NCBI RefSeq assembly: GCF_004027225.2 | Contig: NC_044278.2 | Location: forward strand, 80,922,923-80,986,922 | DNA: 64,000 bases | Source: Strigops habroptila | Lineage: Eukaryota > Chordata > Aves > Psittaciformes > Psittacidae | Direction of reading: 5' to 3' | Shown: in pieces, positions 12,730 to 24,569 of the stretch | Layout of the letters: each line of letters opens with the position of its first letter | Position numbering within the stretch: the stretch's first letter is position 1 | Notes under the pieces: model-generated | What the model was told of the DNA's origin: nothing | The model's database searches: none | What the model saw: only the letters and a program-made list of their open reading frames with translations | Program-made: the position numbers and the translations under genes

Positions 12730-12949
12730 CTCCTCATACTACTGCTGTACAGACTAATGGGCTCCTTATGTATACTGGAGCTGCGCTGCCTAATCCAGCT
12801 GCTGTCTGTGTGTAGAGATGTTTTCTTTCTCATTTCCTGGAGGATTTGCTGTCTCTCCAGCTCTGCTGCAGACAGGTTGTGCTCCTTCTGAGACTTCTTC
12901 TGCGACTCACCCATGTTCCAGGACTTCTCTGAATACTTGCTCTGGGTAC
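12730..12949 (-). CDS. LMO7: LMO7 exon: conserved ERQQILQEMRKK block
   Basis: 220 nt, phase 1 in, phase 2 out, donor GAGGAG|GTAGGA. It encodes GTQSKYSEKSWN, SQKKSQKEHNLSAAELE, RQQILQEMRKKTSLHTDSS, WIRQRSSS and KEPISLYSSSMRR. The LERQQILQEMRK...WIRQRS stretch is one of the most conserved parts of LMO7 and LIMCH1 outside the folded domains. It reads as a short helix followed by a basic, Ser-rich tail. Confidence 0.97.
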
Positions 12950-14590
12950 CTGTTTGGACAACAGGCACAAATTTCAGCTAGACACTTTAAGGCACAAAAG
13001 CAGTTATCACACATTCAGTACTCTGGCTAGAACTCCAAAAGCAGTCATTTACCATACTCGCAAGTTTCTCCAAGGAAGGAGACTCCCAAGTTTCCTTTTT
13101 ACAGCTGGGTGACCAGTATCAAACACAGCAATACATCATTATGACACAATTCTTTTATTCATGTTGCATTAATGGGCCTTTTACATAATGCTTAACTTAA
13201 ATACAAGTGGGTATTTTCCTTCACTTCCCAAGTGTATATGCATATACTTTTGTATGTACATATATATACACACACACAAAAGTGCATGATCTCTTTCAGT
13301 GCCACAATTTGGACTCTTCCTCCAATATGAACTAAAGCATTTATAAAATATATAGTTGAATGGTGGGATACCTTTTCCCCTTAAGAGTTCATATTCTTTT
13401 TTTCCGATAAGTCTTCAAGAATTCTTTCCTTATTCAAGGCACTAAACACATTGCGTTATCTTGCCTTATATAAACATATATGTAAGGGGGTGAGGAGAAG
13501 GAAATCTTACAGACGGTTTCTCCATTATTTGGATGTTGTGTTAACAAGTCAGTTTAAACAAGATTTATGGTATAGATGACTTTGAAATTTTGGAAGGGGA
13601 AAACAAACAAGCCATCCTTCTCCAATATGTGTTGACATGTTAGAAGGCAACAATTTTTTCTTTTTTTCCTAGATCCAGAAACTACTATTTACAGTCAGAC
13701 TAATGAAGAAAATTACTCATCAATAAGTCATTCAATTGAAATTTCAATCCCTTTAAATACTGCTCTGACTATAGATTTGTTCTTGGGTTTATTGCTACAG
13801 ATTACCATTATAAAATATTGTGGAAGTTTACTTGCTCATTAGTTTTAATGACCAAGCTTTAATGTGTGAGAAAACAACGTTGTTGATCTGCAACATATCC
13901 TCTAATACACCATTTACTTTTCTATGATTACTTGTGATTACTTTATTAAACCATATTTTAGACACAAGACCTTTTGGACATTTTCTACTGTAATATATTT
14001 ATAAATTGGGTTTGTTTGCTTTGCACACATTCCTCTAAAAACACAGTAAGGTAACTGACGGATAACTCAAGACAGGCAGCAAGGAACTGGAGTCCAAGAA
14101 ACAAGCCACTGTGATAGTATCAAGAGCTGACTGCAAGCTGTGTTACTCCTACACTAACTAAAGTTAAAAGAGCAAACATTTATATTAAATACATAAGCAT
14201 CTTGGTATGTGTAGTTTTTTTTTTTTTCCCATTGACAGAGTTAACATATCACAAGCACATACATCTTCAACAATATACCTACATGACTGGTTTAACCTCA
14301 TAATAAACATCAGTCATCTAAAATTTAGGCATCCAAGATCCGTTTGTAATCACAGCTATGGTCCTCAAGAGATCAGTTAATCATATTTGTCCTTATATGT
14401 TGACTGTATGAATCTCCTCTTGCTGTTGAAACTTCATTAAATTGTGGCATGGTATGAATTTTAATTGCAAAGCAGCTGTCATAAAGCCATTTGACAATTA
14501 ATTTTCTTACCATTATTATATGCAATCCAGCTTTTGACAAAAAATGCATTTTAAAAAATAATGGAAATTGCATTGGTAAGCAGTCCTTAC
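12950..14590. other. Intron
   Basis: 1.6-kb AT-rich intron with a TA/CA-rich patch near 13.24-13.28 kb and a T run at about 14216. No other element was recognised. Confidence 0.75.
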
Positions 14591-14643
14591 CATTTCTGAT
14601 TGTGTTGAATTCATTCAGTTCTGAAGTTGACTTGGACTTATTC
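14591..14643 (-). CDS. LMO7: LMO7 small exon (NKSKSTSELN)
   Basis: 53 nt, acceptor TTTCCTTAG at 14644, donor AAATG|GTAAGG. Phase 2 in, phase 1 out. It encodes RNKSKSTSELNEFNTIRN. It corresponds to the basic Ser/Thr-rich segment that precedes the ERQQILQEMRK block in vertebrate LMO7. The human protein has a longer stretch here, so the bird form looks slightly shorter. Confidence 0.92.
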
Positions 14644-16530
14644 CTAAGGAAACAGAAAACATTCATGTTTCTTTCTCAACTAGGAGACCTTCTCATGCAC
14701 AAAGACCTTATTGCAGAGCACAGATACACACTCCCTTTTTCACCATCCCTCCCATCAGCAACTTACGCTGTACTTAAAATAAGAGGCAAAAATACCCAAA
14801 TAAAGACCAATAGGATATTAAGGGGAAAAAATATGCCAATATTTAGATGCCAATAGGTAACCACCAAAAGTATGTACTGAAAGTTCCCAGCGTCTCAGGT
14901 ATAAGGGACCAATCATTGTGTTTGCTTCAATAAAGCCAGGTAAAAAACAAAGTCCTTCCTTGTGGAAACTTTGTGAAGACTATATTCAGTCAGTCAAAGA
15001 TATAGTAACTTTCAAAGTAATTTTATAAAGGATTTAATGTCATAAGAAATTTCAATCGTGCTTCAGCACCATTACTACACCATAAGCAAAACACCTTCTC
15101 AAATACTTGCATGCAGATTGTTCTCGGGAAATCTATTATTCACTGATTACACCCAGCAGCATAATTTTTTAATGAGTTTTAGCCAAGAAATGTCATTCAA
15201 TATATAGGAAGACAAATGTCAAAAAGCTGGTTTGCTGACAGTACAGAGCAGGAGCTTCAGTAACACCTCTGTGCTGTACGATCAGTGTCTAGTAACATAG
15301 ACAGTTTCTTAGTTTAAAATATCTCAGAAAGGACCAGAAATCCTTCGCTGGGTCACAACCCAAAGCTGCTACATTCATATGTTTACAGGTAAAGCAATGG
15401 CTGCATGACAGTGTTTTGAGGGGATCTTGTCCTTTGTCTACAGGTAAATGATGCATAAACTGGGTCACATTTCTTGATCCCCCAAGTTGTGACTCTCTGC
15501 CCTACATTGCAGACCTATTTTATTATCTGTTTGAGAAGATGCAATGATTTCACTGATGCTTGTAGTAAACATGAGCTCCAAAGAGCAGGTCAGCCTTGCC
15601 TGGGATGTTTATAGCACCCTAATGTCCACCTCACGCATATACCCAAGATGTACTATGTAGCTCAGGAACCTTCTGAAGTTAGGTTTAGATCTTCCACTAG
15701 TAACAGATCTATTAGTTGTACGCTTTAAGTTTTGGTGTTCCTCTTAATATAAAAAAAGGTATGCTCACTCCAGCTATAGGAAAAAATGATTAAATACATA
15801 GCAGAGGTGACCTTTCAGAACTACTGTGGGATGCCATCTAAGGCAAAGGCTTGATACAAATGTTCTGGATTTAGGTGACCTCAGCATTTTTTAACCATAG
15901 CCCAGTGATTAAAAAGGAGAAGAAAAAGCTGTCTATTCAAAGTGCCCACATCTGCAGTGGCTAATACAGTCAATTGAAATAAAACAGAACAACCCCTGCC
16001 CCAAAACAATGATAAAACTCCCTAACAAGCCACCAAGCAAAACAAAACAGAAAATAGCTAAGAGAAGAGAGTGTAACTTAACAAGAGGCACATCTACTAT
16101 CTTCCTGATAAATATGCTGCTGCTGTCTCTCACTTCCCTCCCTGTTTACTCTCTCTTAACTTGCATAATCCTGATTGGGATGACTGCACCTTAGTTTGTA
16201 TAGAACATTATGACACAATCACAATATTATCTGAAATTGTTTTCCAGCCATATAAGTCTAGTACCACCCACATATTTACTTCCTTACAGTTCTGCTTCTC
16301 CCGGTAAAATCCTACTGACTAACTGTTGTTTACAGCACAGCATATAATTTGCCAGAAGTTTGGCTGGTTGTTTTCTCAATAGGAAAGCATGCCATAAAAA
16401 CTGCAAAACACAGCAGCAATACAAAGAACACACTTAGCTACCATGGCTGAAGGTTATTGGAAGTTTCAAAGCTTTCTGACACAGAAACAGTGATGTTACA
16501 GTCTACACTGAGATACAATATCACACATAC
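14644..16530. other. Intron
   Basis: 1.9-kb AT-rich intron. I see no repeat family or compatible exon. Confidence 0.7.
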
Positions 16531-16596
16531 CTGTCAGCAAAAGACTGTCCAGGTTGCTCCTCAATGGTTTTAGAAACTTCATAACGCTCATGATGC
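16531..16596 (-). CDS. LMO7: LMO7 tandem-duplicated exon, copy B
   Basis: 66 nt, acceptor TTTCTATAG at 16597, donor GACAG|GTATGT. Phase 2 in and out. It encodes RHHERYEVSKTIEEQPGQ then SFADR. It is a clear duplicate of the exon at 16925-16990: same length, same phase, about 48 of 66 bases identical by hand count. Both copies have intact splice sites and open frames, so either or both could be included without a frameshift. Confidence 0.9.
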
Positions 16597-16924
16597 CTAT
16601 AGAAAGAAAAAGCATGCATTACGTTCATATACACAAAAAGACCTGCATAGACATAAATATCTCTTACTAAAAATATTTGAAACAGATCTTTAAAGGAAAA
16701 AAGGAAAAAAAAACCAACAAACTCAAGCATTTAAAGCTCTAAGGAGGCTTAATTTTGTCAGAAACACAACAAAATAAGGCAGGAAAGAAAAAAAGGTTGT
16801 CAGAAAAACTGCCTGAAATAACACTTTTGTAAGTGACAAGGAATCCAAACATGAGCATGCCAAAAAGGTTAATGTTTACTGCTGAAGATATTTCAAGCTG
16901 CCTATCAATTCAATTTCTTATTAC

Positions 16925-16990
16925 CTGTCAATGACAGGATGGCCAGCCCGATCCTCTATTGTTTTAGATACTTCATAGCGCTCGTAATGT
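16925..16990 (-). CDS. LMO7: LMO7 tandem-duplicated exon, copy A
   Basis: 66 nt, acceptor GCTTCCAG at 16991, donor GACAG|GTAATA. Phase 2 in and out. It encodes RHYERYEVSKTIEDRAGH then PVIDR. The position between the coiled coil and the NKSKST segment matches a single segment in human LMO7 as I recall it. A 328-nt intron separates it from copy B. About 15 of 23 residues are shared between the two copies, the shared core being ERYEVSKTIE. Confidence 0.92.
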
Positions 16991-18769
16991 CTGGAAGCAA
17001 AATAGAGATAGAAGAAAACGTGTATTAAACAAAAAACATTTTCTAGAAATTGAGCAAATAGCAAACATATGTAGAGAAAATTCGGATGTGTTAGTAACAT
17101 GAAAATACATGCACAAAAAAAAAAAACCAAACCAAAACCCAAAGACTTTTAAAGATGCTGCAAAAATTACTAGTTTTGGTATACGACAATGATTGTCTCA
17201 CCTGTTTCAAAGCCAGGAGGTGAGCTTTGTCCAAACTCAGCAGTTCTCCAAGAGTTACATGTGTGTTTGTACATAAGTGCAGTTTGTAACCCCTAGAGAA
17301 ACACCTTCCACAGACAAAGCTCTTCCAGCTGCCTGTTCCCAACCTCAGTGCTCTTTTCAGCAAGTACCATGCCTTCACAGATATTTATGTAACATTTCAG
17401 ATCTCAAATAGTATCTTTGGATATCATCATAAAGCAGACATTTAACACCAGATATTTTAAATCCCAGCTTCAAATTCACTGAACTTGCTCCTTTACTATA
17501 AAGCAAAGCCATCCTTGTTTAGCTAAACGCATCCTTTGGCAACAACCTCAGAAGCAACGAAATCCAACTAAGACATGTATCAAGGATTTATATATGCAGA
17601 TATTACAGCAGGTTAATAAGTTACTGCACAAAGTCCTATTATCTTGCAATTGGGGCAAGCTAAAACTGTAGAGATATGCTGGCACAGCTGCCAAGAAGAA
17701 CCTGTTTAGCTATTGTAACAACTGTGCCTTTGCTTTGCTCAGCAGGGATCCCAAGCAGCAGTCATTTACAATGAGCTAAAGTAACTCTAAGTATCAATCT
17801 CCCCGCAAGTATATTCAATTTTATAATCATATTTTCTTCTCCTAAGACTTAACTTGATACTATACGTTATCTTCAGTCATATCTTACTACTTACGTAAGA
17901 ACAGAGGAAAATCCTCATGATAAACAGCAAAGCTAGTAATACACAAGGCAGTAAGCTAAATGTACAAGAAGTAAGGAAAAGTTACTGGTTTAATCTGTAT
18001 CAGACAGATTAATCTCCCATGATGCCTGCAACAGTAGTCTGAAAACTTCTGGGCAAGAACGTGAACATGTAAACTAATAGTTGGGGGGTTGCTGTTTGTT
18101 GGTTTTGTGGGGTTTTTTTATTCTAGTGTTTTGGGATGTTTTTTAAAACCACGCTGCTGAAGAAGGTAATGAAAGAAACTTCAATGTTCTAGAATAAACA
18201 TATCCACAGTGGGTATTTCTAAGAGGCTACAATATCTAAGCCAGCATCTGTTCACTCACATACCATGATATCCCTCACTGGCAAATTAACCCAGCAGTGC
18301 AATTAAACTTTATTGTTGCACTGCCAAAGTAAAACGAGAGAGGAGTCTGGAAAAATCAGACATGCATTTGTTGCAAAAGAGTTAACTTGGTATTTCTTCT
18401 GAAAGCTCTGTATGTTGAGCCGCTGGCTCCCAATTTACAAGGCTTATCCAGGGTTCTTAGAAAAATCTTCAGACTAAGTGTTTCAGGTCATCTTTCATTT
18501 GGCTGTAATTACTGTATTTTTGCTTCCTATTTAAAAAACAAGCTAAAGTGGGTTAATAAAGCACTTGATTCATGGGGAAAGACTGTGTCTTATGCCTGAT
18601 CCTTCTACCTTTAGAAAGAAAGGCTATCCTGTGGTATTTTGCACTGACTGATTACAGTACGCTCTTACATGAATACCTCTATACATTCAGGACATACACA
18701 CTCCCCTTAGAAATGTATTCGAATTTTTAATGCAGAAGGAAGAGAGCACATCCCATCAGAACTGCACAC
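16991..18769. other. Intron
   Basis: 1.8-kb intron with an A14 run near 17115. A segment near 17.2-17.3 kb has acceptor- and donor-like ends but leaves in the wrong phase, so it is not annotated. Nothing else was recognised. Confidence 0.7.
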
Positions 18770-19191
18770 CTTTGGTACTGAGGCACCTCCACTGACACCT
18801 CCTTCTGCCTTTCAGCCTGACGTCTCTGCTCCTCCATCTCTGCCTGCTGCCTCTGCTCCTCCATTTCTGCCCTTCGCCTCTGTTCTTCCATCTCTGCCCG
18901 CCGCCTCTGCTCGTCAGCATATTGCTGTTCCCTCTCTTTACGTTGTCTCTCAAGCTCCAGCTCTCGGAGCTCCCTTTCTTGCTCAAAACGCAGGGCTGCT
19001 TCTTCCTGGATCCTCCGTTCCTCCTGATGTCTCCTTCTTCCTTCTTCCTCACCCAACAAGCATGCTGCTACCTTGCTTCCTCCATCTTCTTCTGGCTCCT
19101 CAGGAGTATTTGCTTCTGAGCTTGCTCTCCAGCTGGACACAGATGGAGCTCGAGCAGGGACAGATGTGTTTAAGGTTAGAACAGACTGCTC
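18770..19191 (-). CDS. LMO7: LMO7 exon: long Glu/Arg/Gln coiled coil
   Basis: 422 nt, acceptor TTTGCTACAG at 19192, donor CAAAG|GTGTGC. Phase 0 in, phase 2 out. It begins EQSVLTLNTSVPARAPS, passes through an acidic stretch (EANTPEEPEEDGG), then becomes a highly charged helix (RFEQERELRELELERQRKE). That helix ends in nonapeptide repeats of the form RRRAEMEEQ before PQYQR. Predicted coiled coil. The matching human region is also E/Q/R-rich but diverged in sequence, which fits a fast-evolving repeat. Confidence 0.95.
18808..18915 (-). repeat. LMO7: 27-bp coding minisatellite
   Basis: Within the coiled-coil exon, about four units of 27 bp encode RRRAEMEEQ, RRRAEMEEQ, RQQAEMEEQ and RRQAERQKE. The unit length keeps frame and extends the helix by nine residues per copy. 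Copy number could vary between individuals or species. Confidence 0.88.
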
Positions 19192-20466
19192 CTGTAGCAA
19201 AGAAAAGAAAAAAAAAAACACCACAAAAAACACCGTAATGTTTTTAGGAAAGGGAGCTGTTGTTTAAACAGGTTACTCAGAAAGGTTCATTTATCCTACG
19301 AGAGAAGACTGTGTAAGAAGCATCCCAAACACTTGCCTTGCAAGACACAAAGGGCGTACTTTGGTTTCATGTTTTGAGTGCCTACTAGCACATTCTCCTA
19401 ATGTAAGACCCTCATTCCACACAGCAGCCTTAGCAAGCGCCATGGGCAGCATGGCCACAACTATGTGAAATACTCTCCTTTCTAAAGGATCACATTTCAA
19501 GCCGTCACATTTCCACTTAAACACCCATGGAAAGCAAACTTCCATGATATCCAGAATTTCTCCCTACCATTTTGACTTAGAAACCTGAGACCTACCTAAC
19601 AGTGTATACACAAAGATATACACTACAAGTGTACATGAGACCAATGAATTTCACATTTCTTCTCCACTCTCCTACCATTTGAATGTCAATCCTCAGACCT
19701 ACCACTCTATGACTCTTCTCTCAAGTAGGAGAAAAGGTCTTTCAGTGGTCAAAAGATGTTTTAGTTGCAGAGAACAAATACTGCTTACAGGTCCACGAAA
19801 ACCTCTAATAATAGAAAAAAAAAATAAAAATGGCTTACATTCTTGTACAGCAAAGTCCTCTAACAGCTCAAAGAGCTTTCTTATTGAAATCCTAAGCCTT
19901 AAATTACAGTCTACTTATTCATGACTGTATAAATGCAACTGATCTAGCTAGGATGCCTGAAGCAGCACTCGCATAGCAATAAAAAGGAGATATCTCAGAC
20001 ACCTCCCACACTCGGAAAAAACCTGGGCATTTTCCCATAAGCAACAGCCACAAAAGTCAGCCTCTACAGTGACTACATGCATTCAATGTTTTGAAACATA
20101 TGTTGGCAAAGTTGATTTGATATGTAAATTTATCAGAGATAGGATGAACTGGTTGCCACTAACAAGCCAGGCATCTACAAACATGCCTCATGATGAAGTA
20201 TTGAAGCAGAATTCCAACAAGTAGCATCAGGAGGTAAATATACAGCAAAGGCGACCATTTCAATCTGGTCACAATAACTAACACATGCTGTAACTTTTTG
20301 CCAGCATATTTCTGGTGTTAGTTACCTAAACAATCCATGCGGAAGTCAAATTCAACAGGTCTCAAAACATCCTGTTTACTCTTTCCTTCCCATTTTTGCA
20401 ACCTCTTTTTACCAATTCACAGACAACAATGTATTTTACAGGGGTGAAGCCATACTCATAGCTTAC
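19192..20466. other. Intron
   Basis: 1.3-kb AT-rich intron with a purine-rich stretch (pyrimidine tract on the transcript strand) next to the acceptor at 19192. Nothing else was recognised. Confidence 0.7.
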
Positions 20467-20559
20467 CTCATCAAAATACTTGGAGCTCTCTTTTTCTGCT
20501 TCTTGCTTAGCTCGTAGCCATTCTTCCCTCAGTTTTTCTTGTTCCTGTTTGTACTTCTC
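20467..20559 (-). CDS. LMO7: LMO7 exon: coiled coil (EKYKQEQEKLREEW)
   Basis: 93 nt, phase 0 in and out, donor GATGAG|GTAAGC. It encodes EKYKQEQEKLREEWLRAK, then QEAEKESSKYFDE. It continues the helix begun in the upstream exon and is strongly conserved in LMO7 and LIMCH1. Confidence 0.97.
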
Positions 20560-22343
20560 CTGTTAGGTTAGATTGAAGTTAAACATGCAAATAAGAAACA
20601 TGGTATTTTTTATTTGCATTGAAACGTACTACTGGTATTTAATACAGTTTTTAACAGACTAGTGTGGCAAAAACATGCTTGAGCTCCACAAGCCAATGAA
20701 ATCCTGGCTGAAATATAATCCAAAGGAGTTCTGCAATTGATTTTGGAGAATCCAGGCTTTTTACACGCTACATCTCATAACAACTGACCTCAGGTTCGTT
20801 TTATTTCCTGTCACAGTTTAATTCCCATTTAAACAAAAATCAGCTAAGGTATTTCTTGAAAGATGGAGTGATCGTATTTAACTTGGAATCAGGCACATTA
20901 ATACAGTATAAAGTGATCACTAAGTGAAATATGAGACAGTAATTTGGTTTGAGCAAGAACTCTTGGTCTTTTGGAATGTTATCTAAACAAAAACCAATTT
21001 CTGGACCTCCAAATTTGTCCTATGACTGGATTTCGTATGAAATCAATGTAATGCCTTAAAGCATTACTTAAGGTACACAATAAATGTTTTGGTGGTCTTG
21101 TCAGTCACCACTTACATCTTGGAAAAGGCAAAATATTTAATGATGTCAAAAGAATTCCTTCTAAGATATCGGAAATAAGAGAAAAGAAAGACTTCCTTTC
21201 TCTAATATTTAAAAAATCATTGCTAGGGTCATAGGGAAGAGAAAGAACGTTATTACTCTGGTCAAATTTACTACTTCAGGATTAGAAAAGGAGAAGCAAA
21301 GAAAAGAAAAGTGAAGGCAGAGGGCTGAGACTGCTCGCAAGAAAGGGGAGCCAAGGTTTACATTCTTTAAGGCCATCTTCAGGCATCAAATAGGGAACCC
21401 AAACCATAAGAGACCACAGATATGTTTAGGAAGGCACAGTTCTTGCCTTGCAGAGTTCATAAGCTAAAAGGAATGACAAAAGATAAAACATCCAAAAAGA
21501 AACAGAGTTGCTACACTGTACTTCCACATCACGGTTTCCAGCTGAATGCACCAAACTTAAGAAGGCTTGTGCAGAGTAAATAATGTTCACTGATGTCTCT
21601 TCTAACCAATGGACTTCAGATAACAAACTTTAACTTAATTTGCAGAGTTGTGTCTTGGTGAATGTGGTTGAATGGGCTTACGATTCACTGAAATGCGGTC
21701 TTTGTGTCTGTTTTTTGCTACCCTAAGATGACAAACATTGCCCCCTCCTCTGCAACACTTGCCCCCTCCTCTGCAACACTTCCTTCCATCTTCAGTAACT
21801 GCTTATCAAGGTGATTTTGGGTTAGCAGGTTCAGCTTCCTTACTTGGAGAGGTCCTGGGAACCAGGCTGATTCCAACTGATCAGCCAATTGCTAAACCAG
21901 AGGCAGGCATCTAACCATGGCACTGGCTGTCTTCTCTTCATCTCTGAATATAAGGCAGTATTGCTAATTGAAGGTAAAACTCATTCTAGAGACAATTTTC
22001 TTAACGGGGAAAAAATAAAACTCATATTCAAAAGTGAAAACTACTATCCCTTAGGTCTTTGCTTATCCTTTACATTTTGCTGCGAGTAAGAGCATACCAG
22101 CCTTGTAATGATTAAGCACTTCTGGCTGTAGTGAACACAGTCTTGACTTCATGAAGCTCATTAATGCATTGTTCTCTTTTTGCTGAGTTACTGCTAGTGT
22201 AAGTGTGCAGTTCAACAAATGTATCTGAAAGTCCTGTTAGGCCATCAGTAAGAAGAAATGTAGAAGTCACATTTTATTCTTCTTCCTTAACAGTTCCTGC
22301 ACCCAAAGGATTACCAGCCTATGATCATGAAGATTAATTATAC
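20560..22343. other. Intron with short exact tandem repeat
   Basis: 1.8-kb intron. It holds two exact copies of a 21-bp C/T-rich unit at 21738-21779. No mobile element was recognised. Confidence 0.75.
21738..21779 (+). repeat. Exact 21-bp tandem duplication
   Basis: The unit ttgccccctcctctgcaaca(c) is present twice back to back with no mismatch, which points to a recent duplication. Confidence 0.9.
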
Positions 22344-22448
22344 CTGCAGTAAACGGTCCTGCTCCTTTTGCCATTTTTCCTGTCGTTTTCGTTCTTCCTC
22401 TTGATCCCAAACCCGACGACTAGGAGCACTAATGGATGGGACTGGGAG
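22344..22448 (-). CDS. LMO7: LMO7 exon: start of central coiled coil
   Basis: 105 nt, phase 0 in and out, donor CTGCAG|GTATAA. It encodes LPVPSISAPSRRVWDQEEER, then KRQEKWQKEQDRLLQ. The P.P.ISAPSR.VWDQEEERKRQE block is a family hallmark just before the long helix. The helix runs without interruption into the next exon (EKYKQEQ). Confidence 0.97.
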
Positions 22449-22759
22449 CTAATACAGCACAGAAATGAAATAGCGTTAATCTTCTTCCATGTAATCAATG
22501 CTCTACATTTTAAAACATATTTTTTAAAGTGAGAAATAAAAGCTATTAAAAACACTACAGCTTTACTGTGACAAGGACCTAAATTAGCCTTTTCTTCAAA
22601 GGGACAGAAAGCAACCATTCCATTACACATTACAAGATCTTAGACAGTACTCCAGATTTGATCACAGTTTTAAGCAGTATAAAAAGCAATAGAAAGCAGT
22701 GGGCCTCTTGAAAAGACCAGGCTTATAGTACTTACTAGTAGTTTGTAAATAGTACTTAC
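22449..22759. other. Short intron
   Basis: 311-nt intron between the PEPAMPD microexon and the coiled-coil exon. Nothing else was recognised. Confidence 0.7.
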
Positions 22760-22785
22760 ATCGGGCATTGCAGGTTCTGGGCCTC
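22760..22785 (-). CDS. LMO7: LMO7 26-nt microexon (GPEPAMPD)
   Basis: Acceptor AATGTACAG at 22786, strong donor CCGAT|GTAAGT. Phase 1 in, phase 0 out. It completes a Gly codon and encodes GPEPAMPD, joining directly to LPVPSISAPSR in the next exon. The phase fit on both sides and the equivalent short segment before LPVP in other LMO7 proteins support it. Confidence 0.88.
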
Positions 22786-23739
22786 CTGTACATTTGGAAG
22801 GCAAAAACCAGAAATCATTAGAACCATACATACGCACTACTGCTAGACTTATGTAAATGGGGAAAATCTGAGCTTCAGACTAATTTTTGCATTCTTAGTA
22901 AGCCATGCTTGCATTTTGCCCTGCTGAACTTTCTTGAGGTCAGAATTCATTAAGGACTTTCAACTAATGTGCACAAGTGCTTAAAAGCTTTACATGCTTA
23001 CAAGTGCCATCAGCAATTGCTTGAATAAGCAGTACATCTCCCACTGTGGCAATACAGAGGTTCTTTGCTACACCTCTCCTATTATTATTGTGAAATCAAA
23101 CTGTTTAGCACGACTGACACCCATAACGCTGCTTCAGGTACAGCAGCTACTCACCTATTGCCCTAGACATGAATTAAGAGTTACAGACATCCACAGGCAA
23201 CTTCTCTACCACAAACCCATGTATTTCCTTTCTCAACTGTCCTCCTTTCCTACTCCCAAAAGCACACTTGAATCCGGTGAGCTTGTCACCATTCACCACA
23301 AACTTTATGCTATTTGAGGCTACGTGGTCTTAGCTTGTGCCAAGATGATTATTAGAGATGTGTTATACTTTAATATTAAAGTTGAGAAAATGTGGAGAAG
23401 CACAGACTTAAGTATAATCATTTCCTAAGCATCATCACTAATTTTGTGATGGACGAATGGACACAATCTCCTGCAATTGTACCACGTGATGTTATCTTTG
23501 CTCCCTACTCCTCTCACCCCTGTAAGCTTATGCTGGCCTGTACAGCTTTAGAAAGAACAATCTTTTATACCATGGCGAAGCTAAAGTGTCAAAAGTTTAA
23601 AATTAACAAAACTGTGCTGAGTGCACACTCTAGAAACACACCTTTCTCCTCTCCCTCAAGCACAAGTGACATATTTCAAATACTGCTATGAAATGTATTA
23701 AAATAAAACCGAAAATTCATACTTCATAGCCAGCTTTAA

Positions 23740-23830
23740 TAAAAAAACCCAAAAACCAAAAACCAACAAAACCAAAAAGCAAAAGAAAACAAAATAAACA
23801 AACAAAAAAACCCCACCAAAACCAGCCCCA
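23740..23830 (+). repeat. A/AAC-rich low-complexity tract
   Basis: About 90 bp made almost only of A runs broken by C, read as T/G-rich in the LMO7 pre-mRNA. Similar tracts occur at 25.9, 28.8, 47.2 and 48.6 kb. Confidence 0.85.
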
Positions 23831-24527
23831 ACATCAAAATACCACCATATTGCAGATACAATGCAGCAGAAGTATTTCAAAGCAAACAGAACCACAAACA
23901 CAGATATATGCTGTGGCACTTCACATATCACTTCTGGAAAAAATAGAAGCTATCACCACTGAAAGCAAAGTCCTGGCCCCACTAAAGTCACTGGCAAATT
24001 TCACACTGAACTTCCAGTGGGCCAGAATTTCACTCTTTCAGGAGACAGCAAAACAGCAAGGCATACATAGTCTGAAGACAGCATTAGACATACATTAGCG
24101 GAAGTGAGTTGTGACATGCAAAACACCAAAAAGCAACCTACAAAACCAAAATTGAGTGCCTTATTTTTTTGCCTTTAAAAGCTAGCATATGCAATTCAAA
24201 ATTTATGTTGGTCTTCTTGAGATCTTGTGACATCACCACATAGTGGAAAGCCAGCAGCTGCCTTTTTCCACCAATTTAGATGAAAGCACAGAGCTGCAAC
24301 TCAAGATAAACTCAAATCCAGAGTTAAGTATTTTATCAACAGCTCCAAGATATGTGCTAAGCCTCTGCTGGAATACTCAACGTTATTCTTGTTTTGTAGG
24401 TAGTAGCAAACCTGAACAAAGAGTGCTCTCTTTCTTACTCCTACCCAGTGAAAAAAAAATATGTATGAATAACATAGAAGAGATTTAAACAGCTACAGAT
24501 GTAAGAGAACACAGAAAGACCCATTAC

Positions 24528-24569
24528 CACAAAGGTAGACCCATGAATTGTAAGAATAACCTGATGACC
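24528..24569 (-). CDS. LMO7: Candidate LMO7 cassette microexon (33 or 42 nt)
   Basis: Behind a good pyrimidine tract (TTTCCTTTCTTTTCCCAG) are two acceptors nine bases apart, CCCAG at 24570 and ATCAG at 24561. The donor is TTTGTG|GTAATG. With either acceptor the exon is phase 1 in and out (42 or 33 nt). It would add (SSG)YSYNSWVYLCG between the NEQRG and GPEPAMPD segments. It is open and frame-neutral, but I do not recognise the peptide, and it is unusually aromatic for this linker. Inference only. Confidence 0.45.

Noticed and set aside
17205..17295. Exon-like segment on the minus strand with acceptor TTTCTCTAG and donor AAACAG|GTGAGA
   Set aside because: It would enter in phase 2 but leave in phase 0, which is incompatible with the following LMO7 exon (phase 2), and the peptide has no resemblance to the family.
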